Assembly: GCA_024277175.1 (NCBI GenBank)
Contig: JAJRVT010000083.1
Span: forward strand, 1-41,752
Source: Chloroflexota bacterium
Lineage (GTDB): Bacteria > Chloroflexota > Anaerolineae > Caldilineales > Caldilineaceae
Length of the DNA: 41,752 nt
Direction: 5' to 3'
Part shown: positions 17,209 through 24,619 of the stretch, in pieces
Layout: each line of letters begins with the position of its first letter
How positions within the stretch are numbered: position 1 is the stretch's first letter
Notes under the pieces: generated by a model
Database searches by the model: none
What the model was told of the DNA's origin: nothing
Seen by the model: only the letters and a program-made list of their open reading frames with translations
Position numbers and translations under genes: made by a program

Positions 17209-18546
17209 TTAGCGGTCAGCCCAGACAGAGTCGGCCTTCTGCTGGATGGAGTTCAGCACCTCCATGTACTGATCCGGGTTGAGCATGAAGCGGGCGAACT
17301 CATCCACTGCCGTTTCGACGATATCGGGCGGCGTGGCCTCCCAATAGCGCTGGACCGCGATCGCCTCGTTGTCGCCGATCCATTGGACGACCTCGGAGCT
17401 CACGGGATTGACCGTCTCCGCCTTGGCGTTGGGCGACGTGAAGCCCATCAGCGAACTCCATTCCTTCTGGGCCGGCTCAGACATCCACCAGTCCGCAATC
17501 TTGATCGCGTCTTCCTTATTGGGACCATTGGCCGAGACCAGCAACGGACCGGTCTCAAAGAAGAGCGCCGCGGGAAGGTCCGGGTTCTCGTTTGGCATGA
17601 TGAAGGCGCCATAGTCGACGCCCGGCTCCATGCCGGCGCCGGTGAGCGTCGCCGAGTACCAGTCACCGATGGGGATCATGGCCACCTGTCCATTCTGGAA
17701 GAGGGGCAGCATGGCGTTGTCACCCGTGCCAAAGGAGATGCCGGGATCGGTGAAGTATCCCTTCTCGATCATGCCCTTCCACACTTCCATGGCCTTGACG
17801 ACTTCCGGGTCCGTGTATTTCGCCTCTCCGCTCATCAGTTTGTCATAGAAGTCGGGACCCGCCGTGCGCAGGATCATCTCTTCGAAAATGATGAAAGTGG
17901 GCCAGCGTCCATCCAACGTCATGGCCAGGGGGGTGACGCCTTTCTCGAGCAGGGTGTCGTTCAGCGCCATGAACTCATCCCAGGTGGTCGGCGGTTGCAG
18001 ACCATTCTCTTCGAAGAGGCTCTTGTTGTAGTAGACGACCCAATAGGCGACATTGAACGGCACTGCATAGACTTTGCCGTCAAACGTGTACGCCGATGCG
18101 ATGCCGGGGGTGTACTCGCCTGATGCGAGATACTTATCCCAGATGGCTGACAGATCTTCAGCCCCACCTGAATTGACGATGTCCTCCATGCGATAGCCTG
18201 ACCACCAGGTGAACATATCGGGCGCTTTGTCCGTGCCGAGGGCTGCGCGCACGGTCGACTGATAGGTGGTCGTGTCGGGGAAGGGGACGGAAGCGAAGCC
18301 CACGCCGATGGCTTCGGCCGCGGCCTGCCCCATGATGTCGGTGTTGTCGGCCCAACTCGCCTTATCATGGTAGAGTTCGAGCATTTTCACCTCTGCGGGG
18401 GCGGCCGCCGGTTCGGCAGCCGTTCCCTGATCCTGTGCAGCCGGAGCGGCGGCTGGCGCGGTGCAGGCCGCAAATGCAAAGATCAGGAACGCGGCGACGA
18501 TGGTAAGCAGCAAAATACGTTTGACGCCTACTTTATTGCGTTGCAT
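17209..18546 (-). CDS. Sugar ABC transporter solute-binding lipoprotein (CUT1)
   Basis: 445 aa. The signal peptide MQRNKVGVKRILLLTIVAAF ends in a lipobox FAAC with lipidated Cys28, followed by an Ala/Pro/Gln linker and a family 1 sugar-binding protein. Recognisable segments are DKAPDMFTWWSG, YAVPFNVAYWVVYYNKSLFEENGLQPPTTWDEF and GQVAMIPIGDWY. It captures a sugar or oligosaccharide outside the membrane. ATG 18546 has AAAGGAG seven bases upstream; the longer frame to 18630 would precede the signal peptide and is rejected. It lies downstream of the GH38 gene and upstream of the two permeases. Confidence 0.94.
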   Translation of the reverse strand: MQRNKVGVKRILLLTIVAAFLIFAFAACTAPAAAPAAQDQGTAAEPAAAPAEVKMLELYHDKASWADNTDIMGQAAAEAIGVGFASVPFPDTTTYQSTVRAALGTDKAPDMFTWWSGYRMEDIVNSGGAEDLSAIWDKYLASGEYTPGIASAYTFDGKVYAVPFNVAYWVVYYNKSLFEENGLQPPTTWDEFMALNDTLLEKGVTPLAMTLDGRWPTFIIFEEMILRTAGPDFYDKLMSGEAKYTDPEVVKAMEVWKGMIEKGYFTDPGISFGTGDNAMLPLFQNGQVAMIPIGDWYSATLTGAGMEPGVDYGAFIMPNENPDLPAALFFETGPLLVSANGPNKEDAIKIADWWMSEPAQKEWSSLMGFTSPNAKAETVNPVSSEVVQWIGDNEAIAVQRYWEATPPDIVETAVDEFARFMLNPDQYMEVLNSIQQKADSVWADR

Positions 18547-18656
18547 ATCTTTTCTCCTTTCAGAAAATTTTGGTAACGAAGAACAAACGAAAACCACTGA
18601 AAACATCTTACTCTCGGAATCGATGATCACCCCCTGTTGATGCGTACAAAGATCGG

Positions 18657-21320
18657 CTATCGTCCAACTTCTTCCTCGAAAATCATCCGGGCGCAGACCA
18701 ATGCGCGCGGCGGTGCGGATATCGCTATCGAGTCGCTTGCAACCTCAAGCTCTGCCCCATCCTCTTCGATGGGGGAGCAGAGCCGGGCGATTTTCAGCCC
18801 GGCAAGCGGAGAATGGATCGTCAATTCCTGTGGTTGGGGGGTGAAATTGAACGCCCTGACAATCAACCCTTTGCCGTTCGCGGCGCGCTTGATCTGCACG
18901 TCGGCGACTCCTTCCGGCTCCACCGTCAGGAATTGGCCGGTTACATGGGTGGAAGCGCCCGGCGCTCTGACGATGATGGGGGGCGTCAACTGTTCAGCGG
19001 CGAAGCGGCTGGCCGCGGCCGGATCATAGGCGGGCATGGACGTGAGACGATAGCGGAAGAGCAATTCCCCGCTCTGGCTCGCCTTGAAATTGGTGGTCCA
19101 ATGATTCTGCACCGGCCACGAGACGAGGGTGGCCGCGTCCGGCTGTAGACGCTTCGCCCAGCGTCCGGTCGTGATCCCGCCCACCTGCACGAGCGGCGCA
19201 TCCACCGGGACCAGAACGACGGATGTATCGCTGTCCGCGACCTCCGCCCACCGCTGCACGCCATACCAGTCGCGACAGCTCCCCGGCAGTTGTTCCACCT
19301 CCGGTTCCAGGGCCACGCCGTTCAGGTCCAGGTGAAAGATCGGATTCGTCAGCGCGAAGGGGAAAATCATGTAGATGGATTCCGGGTCGGTGACGCGTTC
19401 TTTGTCCACCACCATGTCGATATAGAGGGCCTTGTGGTGATGGGGAAGCGAGTAGCGGATACGCAGCGAACGCGCGCCCGGAACGTCGAGAAACGCCTCC
19501 AAACTTGACGCCAGTGCGCCCATGCGCGGCGGAGCCACGGCCACGCCCGTCGCGCCCCGGCGACGAAATGGCGTATCCCGGAACGGGATCCCATAGCGCA
19601 TCCGCGTGAAATCGGTCTTGAAGATCGCCTCCCGGCCGCGTGGATCGTCCACCCATTCATACACATACTGGCCCATGCGCCAGGGCCCGTCGGCGGCGGC
19701 CAGCTCTCGCCCCTGCTCCCGATCATACCAGCGGAGCAGCCCTCCTGTGCGCGGGTCGATTTCGACGCGATACCATCGGTTCTCGATGACACCGTCCGTG
19801 GCTTTCGCCGCAGGCGGCGTCGCTCCTTGGCTGGGGGAGATGACAGCGTAGCCGAAGGCGGGCAGGGCGACTTGAAGAGATTGGGCGTCTCCCGCCTCTG
19901 TGGTGCGAGCATGGCCCTCCCCCGGGTTTTGGGGGTAGGCGTCACGGTAGTTCTCTGTAAACTGGGCTTCCAGGATGTGATAGGGCGCGCTGCCGCCGCT
20001 GTCCGGGGGCGGCGGTAGTGCTATCCGCCGCGACCAGGAAAGCGGGTTGATGACCAGGAAGCGTTGTTCGCTGGCGTCACCCGTAGCGCCCCGATCCCGC
20101 CCCCCTCGCCAATGACGCCACACATCGCCCTCCGGCGTTTTGCCTGTGATCCCACACGTGATCTGGCGCCCCGCGCGCGCCAGTAACTCGTTGACCAGCG
20201 CGTAGCCGTCATAGGCGAAGCCAGCCTTGGCGTTCCACTGGGCGCGGGTGAAGGGGGCATAGGGCTGGATGATGCTGTTGAAAGCGCCCCAGGTGTGCTC
20301 ATCATAGAGAGAGACGTTGTGATACGCCTCCTCGATCAGGGCGGAATCGACATCGCTGGCCTGTGACGCCAGCAGATCCAGGGCGGGCAACAGCGCCTCT
20401 GTGGTGCGGTTGAGGGAGGTTTCGAAGGCCGATGACGCCACGCCGTCGGCCCACCAGTCGGTCCAGTCGCCGCGCAGGGTCGGCGATTGGTCGGCGTAGC
20501 GCGCGTGCAGTATCTTCAGGAAACCGTCAACCGTTGTGAATTCCAGACGCGGCGTGCGCCCCGATTCGTTCCAATCGCGGATGATGTCAGAAAGTGCCCC
20601 GTAGGGTCCGCCGTTGTCCGGCAGCGCCGGATGGGTGACCTGGGCATAGAGGAAATCATACGGATAGTCATCCCGCTCTTCCATCCGCTGCACGACCTCG
20701 GGCAGGGTCTCCGCGATATCATCCACGCTTTGTAGCCCGTAGAAATGAAGACCGTAGGCGTAATGGGGACCGTTATAGGTCAGCAGGCGACCGCCACCCG
20801 GCCCCTCCCACCAGAAGGCGTTGAACCACGGTCGCGGCCGCGCGCCCCGGTACGGGTTGATAGACATGGTCAGGCCGGTGACGCCGATGGCCGGCAGCAG
20901 ATCGGCCCAAAGCCAGCTCACGCCATCCACGTCGCATTGCATGGCGGAGGAGATGTGAACGCCATAGTCGCTCCGCAGGCGCATGGCCGGATAGAGGGAT
21001 CGCACCATGGCCGCGGGAGAGAGCAGGGGCGTCCAGTGATAGGCCATGGCGCCCACCGCGATCCGGCCGGCGGCGTTGAGCGCAAGAAAGCGATCCACCT
21101 GGCTGGCCGGACGGCTGCGAACGAAGCGCTCCACAGACGATGCGACCTCACAGGTCCACCGGTACTGGGCTTCGGTCGGGTAGTCAGCTGTGGCCTCGCA
21201 GAGATCGATGGCCCGGTCGATGAATTCGGAGTGCTGGCGAAAGAGGGCCGACTGATGATCGGTGTAGCCAATGTCCGTGTGGGTGTGGCTGATAATATAG
21301 ACTGTCTTAATGCGTTTCAT
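18657..21320 (-). CDS. Glycoside hydrolase family 38-like alpha-mannosidase
   Basis: 887 aa. The N-terminal (beta/alpha) domain opens with YIISHTHTDIGYTDHQ; His14 and Asp16 match the zinc ligands of GH38 (HxD). HISSAMQCDVDGVSWLWADLLPAIGV is the likely nucleophile region. A helical middle domain (about 280-380) and beta-rich C-terminal mannosidase domains follow (ENRWYRVEIDPRTGGLLRWYDREQGRELA; LRIRYSLPHHHKALYIDMVVDKE). No signal peptide is seen, so it acts in the cytoplasm on imported mannosides. The zinc-site His further down was not assigned. The nucleophile context differs from the classic DPFGHS, so other alpha-glycosides are possible. Ribosome site is weak (GAAAG region). It precedes the ABC transporter genes. 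Confidence 0.85.
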   Translation of the reverse strand: MKRIKTVYIISHTHTDIGYTDHQSALFRQHSEFIDRAIDLCEATADYPTEAQYRWTCEVASSVERFVRSRPASQVDRFLALNAAGRIAVGAMAYHWTPLLSPAAMVRSLYPAMRLRSDYGVHISSAMQCDVDGVSWLWADLLPAIGVTGLTMSINPYRGARPRPWFNAFWWEGPGGGRLLTYNGPHYAYGLHFYGLQSVDDIAETLPEVVQRMEERDDYPYDFLYAQVTHPALPDNGGPYGALSDIIRDWNESGRTPRLEFTTVDGFLKILHARYADQSPTLRGDWTDWWADGVASSAFETSLNRTTEALLPALDLLASQASDVDSALIEEAYHNVSLYDEHTWGAFNSIIQPYAPFTRAQWNAKAGFAYDGYALVNELLARAGRQITCGITGKTPEGDVWRHWRGGRDRGATGDASEQRFLVINPLSWSRRIALPPPPDSGGSAPYHILEAQFTENYRDAYPQNPGEGHARTTEAGDAQSLQVALPAFGYAVISPSQGATPPAAKATDGVIENRWYRVEIDPRTGGLLRWYDREQGRELAAADGPWRMGQYVYEWVDDPRGREAIFKTDFTRMRYGIPFRDTPFRRRGATGVAVAPPRMGALASSLEAFLDVPGARSLRIRYSLPHHHKALYIDMVVDKERVTDPESIYMIFPFALTNPIFHLDLNGVALEPEVEQLPGSCRDWYGVQRWAEVADSDTSVVLVPVDAPLVQVGGITTGRWAKRLQPDAATLVSWPVQNHWTTNFKASQSGELLFRYRLTSMPAYDPAAASRFAAEQLTPPIIVRAPGASTHVTGQFLTVEPEGVADVQIKRAANGKGLIVRAFNFTPQPQELTIHSPLAGLKIARLCSPIEEDGAELEVASDSIAISAPPRALVCARMIFEEEVGR

Positions 21321-21349
21321 TGTCCATTCGCTTTCTTCATGCGAAGTAT

Positions 21350-21465
21350 CTATTCAACGACCACTATTTGAACGCGGATTTTATCGGATGGAGGCAGATT
21401 TTCACGGATTTTCAGAGAAAATCCGTGAAAACCCGTCTTTAGTCAGCGATAATCCGCGTTCCAAC
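21350..21465. repeat. Palindromic repeat family 1, copy C (one end decayed)
   Basis: The left part, CTATTCAACGACCACTATTT then GAACGCGGATT, matches the reverse complement of the right end of copy D almost base for base. The centre is TTTTCACGGATTTTC...GAAAATCCGTGAAAA and the right arm AATCCGCGTTCCAA. The outer right CTGAATAG is missing. It lies between the mutarotase-like and GH38 genes. Confidence 0.8.
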
Positions 21466-21496
21466 GAAGCCGCCTACATAGTTACCATGTGAACTG

Positions 21497-22591
21497 CTAC
21501 GCGCTTTGCCCGCTGACCGCGCCTTGGGCCGTGACTTCATGGACGCGTGTAAGCCCCTGGTAAGCGACGGCGGTCAGGCTGGTCTCGATCTGCTGGCCCG
21601 GCTGCAACGTCAGCGCAGTGTCATTTGCAATCGCCTCGTTCAGGCCGTTGGTCGGGTAGCTTGACCAGGGTTCCAGGGCGGCGACATGGGTGCGTCCCCA
21701 CCACGGGTAGCCTTTGGCCACATTCCCCAGTTGCTGCCAGTACCAGATAGATGAAAAGATCGCCGGATCGAAGCGGATCGCAAAGCCGATTTTACGGGTG
21801 GGATTGGTGATGGCATACCATCCGTCGCTCAAGTCCGTCAGATAGGCCATCTCCTGGGCCTGGGTTTCTCCGTAGGCCGGGATCAGGCTGGCGTCCTCAA
21901 GTGCGCCATCAGGTGCGGGGATCAGGGGCCAGTCCGCTGTGACGCCCGGCTGAAAACGGCGCGGCTCATAGCCCGGCATGGCTTCGTGGACAATAAAGCG
22001 GCCGGCGGGCGCATCGATAACCGTCTCTTCTTCCAAAAATGGCCGCCCGAACGCAATGTGATGCCCCCACATCAGATGCAAGGTCTCTCCGCCCTCATTG
22101 GTGAGCCGCTCTTCGATCATGAGGGCGGGCTTGCCGGGCTCCATGGATAGCGTCTTCTCCAGAAAAAAGGGCGTTCGGATCGGTCGCACCCACATGCGCA
22201 CCGCTACGCGTTCAGGCGAATCCTCCAGGATGGCGTAGCTCCAGGGGATGAGGCTGACTTCGCCGTGCTGGCCCAGTTCAGCGCCTTTGTAGTTCACCGG
22301 AGGTCCGCCATTGGGTAGGATCTCGTTCCATCCTCCGCTGTAGTAATCCAGAAACGCTCCCCCGGACGGGGCGGATGCAACGCTCTGGTTGGGGTTGCGA
22401 ACGCCGCCGGGCGCCAGGTAGAGAAAATCCAAATCGGTGGGTTTATGGCGAAACTCGATGATATCGCCGCCCTTGTCGACGAGCACAGTCACGCGCAGCA
22501 ATTCATTTTCCAGGATGATTGTCTGCATCCCATGCAGCGACCAGGCGTCTGAGATGCGACAACCATGATTTCGCGGCCTTGCGAACGACAT
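21497..22591 (-). CDS. Galactose-mutarotase-superfamily protein (DUF4432/aldose epimerase-like)
   Basis: 364 aa. A beta-sandwich sugar-binding fold is suggested by LLRVTVLVDKGGDIIEFRHKPTDLDFLY, YYSGGWNEILPNGGPPVNYKGAELGQHGEVSLIPWS, LMWGHHIAFGRPFL and the late HVAALEPWSSYP. The His/Glu pattern fits aldose 1-epimerase-like proteins, which interconvert anomers or bind sugars, but catalytic function is unproven. ATG 22591 has AGGAG seven bases upstream. The longer frame to 22684 encodes KREGV repeats from a DNA tandem repeat and is rejected. It is the first enzyme gene after the regulator. Confidence 0.85.
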   Translation of the reverse strand: MSFARPRNHGCRISDAWSLHGMQTIILENELLRVTVLVDKGGDIIEFRHKPTDLDFLYLAPGGVRNPNQSVASAPSGGAFLDYYSGGWNEILPNGGPPVNYKGAELGQHGEVSLIPWSYAILEDSPERVAVRMWVRPIRTPFFLEKTLSMEPGKPALMIEERLTNEGGETLHLMWGHHIAFGRPFLEEETVIDAPAGRFIVHEAMPGYEPRRFQPGVTADWPLIPAPDGALEDASLIPAYGETQAQEMAYLTDLSDGWYAITNPTRKIGFAIRFDPAIFSSIWYWQQLGNVAKGYPWWGRTHVAALEPWSSYPTNGLNEAIANDTALTLQPGQQIETSLTAVAYQGLTRVHEVTAQGAVSGQSA

Positions 22592-22626
22592 CTGCGCGCT
22601 CCTGATTTCTGTGTGCGTCTTCACGC

Positions 22627-22686
22627 CTTCACGCTTTACGTCTTCACGTTTTACGCCTTCACGTTTTACGCCTTCACGTTTCACGC
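22627..22686. repeat. Four tandem 15-bp repeats abutting a stop codon
   Basis: Four consecutive 15-mers of the form CTTCACGTTTTACGC (22627-22641, 22642-22656 and 22657-22671, 22672-22686; the middle two identical, the outer ones with one to two changes), preceded by a partial copy. The last base of the array is the last base of the regulator's stop codon on the minus strand. Read in frame it would code for a KREGV-type repeat, which is not translated from the chosen start. Confidence 0.85.
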
Positions 22687-24422
22687 TAACCCATCACCAA
22701 CGGCGCTTCTTCGGCGATGGTGACGGTAATATCTTTCTGCGCCAGCGCCAGGCGGTGGCGGGAACTGATCGCGCTGTCGGTGATCAGGTGATTGATCTTC
22801 TCGACAGGGGCGATCCGCACCAAAGACTCCACGCCCAGTTTGGAAGAGTCGGCCAGCAGAATCGTCTCGCGCGCGGCCGCGATCATGGCCCGCTTGACAG
22901 CGGCCTCGGCCATATTGGTATTGGACAGGCCAAACTCCAGGCTGAGGCCCGTGGTGGAGACGAACGCCTTGTCAACGCGCAGATGCTGGAACGCGGCCTC
23001 CGCCCTGGAATCGACCAGCGACTGGCTCTCCTTGCGCACAATGCCGCCGCTTGAAACGAGCGTTATGCCCGCTTCATCCTTCAGTTCGGCCAGAACCCGC
23101 AGCGAATTCGTGATCACGGTGATGCCTTCTCGTCCCCGCAACGCCCTGGCGAGGTAAGCGGTCGTTGTCCCGGCATCGAGGATGATGGTATCGCCTGCAT
23201 TCACGAATTGGGCCGCGGATTTCCCGATGGCGCTTCTCAGGGCGTCGACTTCCTGGTCCATATCCTGGCTGGCGTCGATCATCTCCAAAATGGCCCCCGA
23301 CGCACGGCTGCGCATCTGCATAGCGCTGCGTAAATTTTGATACCAAGCATGGGAACTGAAGACGCCGATGTAGCCGATTCGCCTGGGCTTGCGCCGAACC
23401 TGATCCTTTCCGAGCATGGAGAAGCCGGCGCTTCCCGATTGCAACTGCTCCACCCGAGACCAGTCCGTTCGCCAGCCGCCGGTCCGTTCATCACGATAGT
23501 AAAAGGAATGGAGCGTTTTGGGGGTGACAATCGCGTACGGCGTAGCGATGCATTCCGGGATCGGATAGCCCCCGTAAGCGCAGACGGCGGCGTCCACGCA
23601 CGCCCGTCCCACAAGCTCCGGGAACATGGCCACGCTGATGGTATATGGTTGGCCCCGTTCCAGCAGATCCTTGGCGGCATCACCCTCCAGCCCAAACAAG
23701 ACCAGAAGCAACTTGCTTTCATCCAGCCCTGCGGCCTGATAGGCCTCCAACGCGCCCAGCGTCGAGTCATCATTGATGCCGAAGATCACATTGATTTCAG
23801 GATGAACGTCCAGTGCATCGGCTGTGATCTGGCGGGCGGTTTCAAAAAGGCCCATGCCGTTGATGCTGATAATGGTTCTCTGGCCGGCAGGCAACTGATG
23901 CAGGCCGTCGGCGAAGCCCCGACTGCGCGCCTCCGTGTTGGATTGGGGATAGGAAACGTCCAGGGCGACAACTTGTCCGTCGAAATGCCGGTTGGCGTAC
24001 TCGGCCACCCGCTGTCCAACCTCGCGGCCGGCCTGGTAATTGTCTGTGGAGATGACGGTGACGGCTCCGGGATAGTACTTGGATTCGGCGATGATGGGGA
24101 TGCCGGCGCTCTTGCACTGTTCCACGAGCAGGTGGGTCGCCTTGGTGTCGCTGGGGGTGACGATCAGCACATCGGCCCGGTCGGCCAGGGCGATGCGGGC
24201 TTCGATCAATCCGCCTCCCGTGGGGCGTCTTGGCGCCTGCGAATCGATCGTAATCGCCCCGCCATGGGTGCGGAACAGCTCACCGCGTTCTTCGAGCCGC
24301 CGCAGATCCCGGCGCGCGGTCTCGGGAGAGCAGTTGCAATGGGCGCAGATCTGGGCGACCGTGACAATGCCACGTTGTGCAAGCAACTGTTGGATAATTG
24401 CATCGCGTTCGCTCGGGATCAT
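22686..24422 (-). CDS. Mosaic transcription regulator: DeoR HTH, permuted periplasmic-binding domain, DeoR effector domain
   Basis: 578 aa. Residues 4-55 form a DeoR-type winged HTH (RDAIIQQLLAQRGIVTVAQICAHCNCSPETARRDLRRLEERGELFRTHGGA). Residues about 75-310 look like a ribose-type periplasmic-binding protein lacking its first units (ADVLIVTPSDTKATHLL, IPIIAES, TDNYQAGREVGQ, VIFGINDDSTLGALEA, ending AIVTPKTLHSFY). Residues about 346-390 (RRIGYIGVFSSHAWYQNL, ILEMIDASQD) look like the missing first strand-helix-strand. Residues about 395-550 are a DeoR effector domain (GDTIILDAGTTTAYLARAL, ITVITNSLRV, ADSSKLG). It probably senses the island's sugar or its phosphate. A strong promoter at 24484-24512 rules out the longer frame to 24512; the ATG at 24422 has only a weak ribosome site. 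It heads the minus-strand operon. Confidence 0.85.
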   Translation of the reverse strand: MIPSERDAIIQQLLAQRGIVTVAQICAHCNCSPETARRDLRRLEERGELFRTHGGAITIDSQAPRRPTGGGLIEARIALADRADVLIVTPSDTKATHLLVEQCKSAGIPIIAESKYYPGAVTVISTDNYQAGREVGQRVAEYANRHFDGQVVALDVSYPQSNTEARSRGFADGLHQLPAGQRTIISINGMGLFETARQITADALDVHPEINVIFGINDDSTLGALEAYQAAGLDESKLLLVLFGLEGDAAKDLLERGQPYTISVAMFPELVGRACVDAAVCAYGGYPIPECIATPYAIVTPKTLHSFYYRDERTGGWRTDWSRVEQLQSGSAGFSMLGKDQVRRKPRRIGYIGVFSSHAWYQNLRSAMQMRSRASGAILEMIDASQDMDQEVDALRSAIGKSAAQFVNAGDTIILDAGTTTAYLARALRGREGITVITNSLRVLAELKDEAGITLVSSGGIVRKESQSLVDSRAEAAFQHLRVDKAFVSTTGLSLEFGLSNTNMAEAAVKRAMIAAARETILLADSSKLGVESLVRIAPVEKINHLITDSAISSRHRLALAQKDITVTIAEEAPLVMG

Positions 24423-24483
24423 GATTATTTCGCTGTTTTGTGACCGAGATTGGCTGACTTTGAGGGAGGCGTCTCGTATCTTT

Positions 24484-24512
24484 ACTATACGCCGGCCATA
24501 CAGCCATGTCAA
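24484..24512 (-). promoter_or_regulatory. Strong promoter of the regulator/sugar-catabolic operon
   Basis: On the minus strand a consensus TTGACA (plus 24507-24512) is 17 bp from TATAGT (plus 24484-24489). Transcription would start near 24477, giving a leader of about 55 nt to the ATG at 24422. Confidence 0.75.
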
Positions 24513-24521
24513 CGACTGCTA

Positions 24522-24540
24522 TTGACCGAATTTGACCGAA
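24522..24540. promoter_or_regulatory. Direct repeat TTGACCGAA with 10-bp period (candidate operator)
   Basis: TTGACCGAA occurs at 24522-24530 and again at 24532-24540, one helical turn apart and immediately upstream of the -35 box of the regulator promoter. DeoR-family proteins often bind direct repeats, so this is a candidate autoregulatory site. Confidence 0.45.
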
Positions 24541-24600
24541 AATCAGGCGCGGGATAAATGACTGAGGAAGAATGTGGGGTGTAGCACTTTATCGGAGATC

Positions 24601-24619
24601 GTGCGGCTGCAAGCCGCAC
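24601..24619. repeat. Short perfect hairpin right after the dehydratase stop codon
   Basis: GTGCGGCT and AGCCGCAC flank GCA (24601-24619) and touch the stop codon of the IlvD/Edd gene. No T-run follows, so it is either a REP-like element or a weak terminator. Confidence 0.6.

Noticed and set aside
22611-22686. CRISPR array
   Set aside because: The 15-mers are directly tandem without spacers and no cas gene is nearby.
24423-24512. A longer N-terminus for the mosaic regulator
   Set aside because: It would be translated from the -35/-10 region of a consensus promoter and adds no family sequence.
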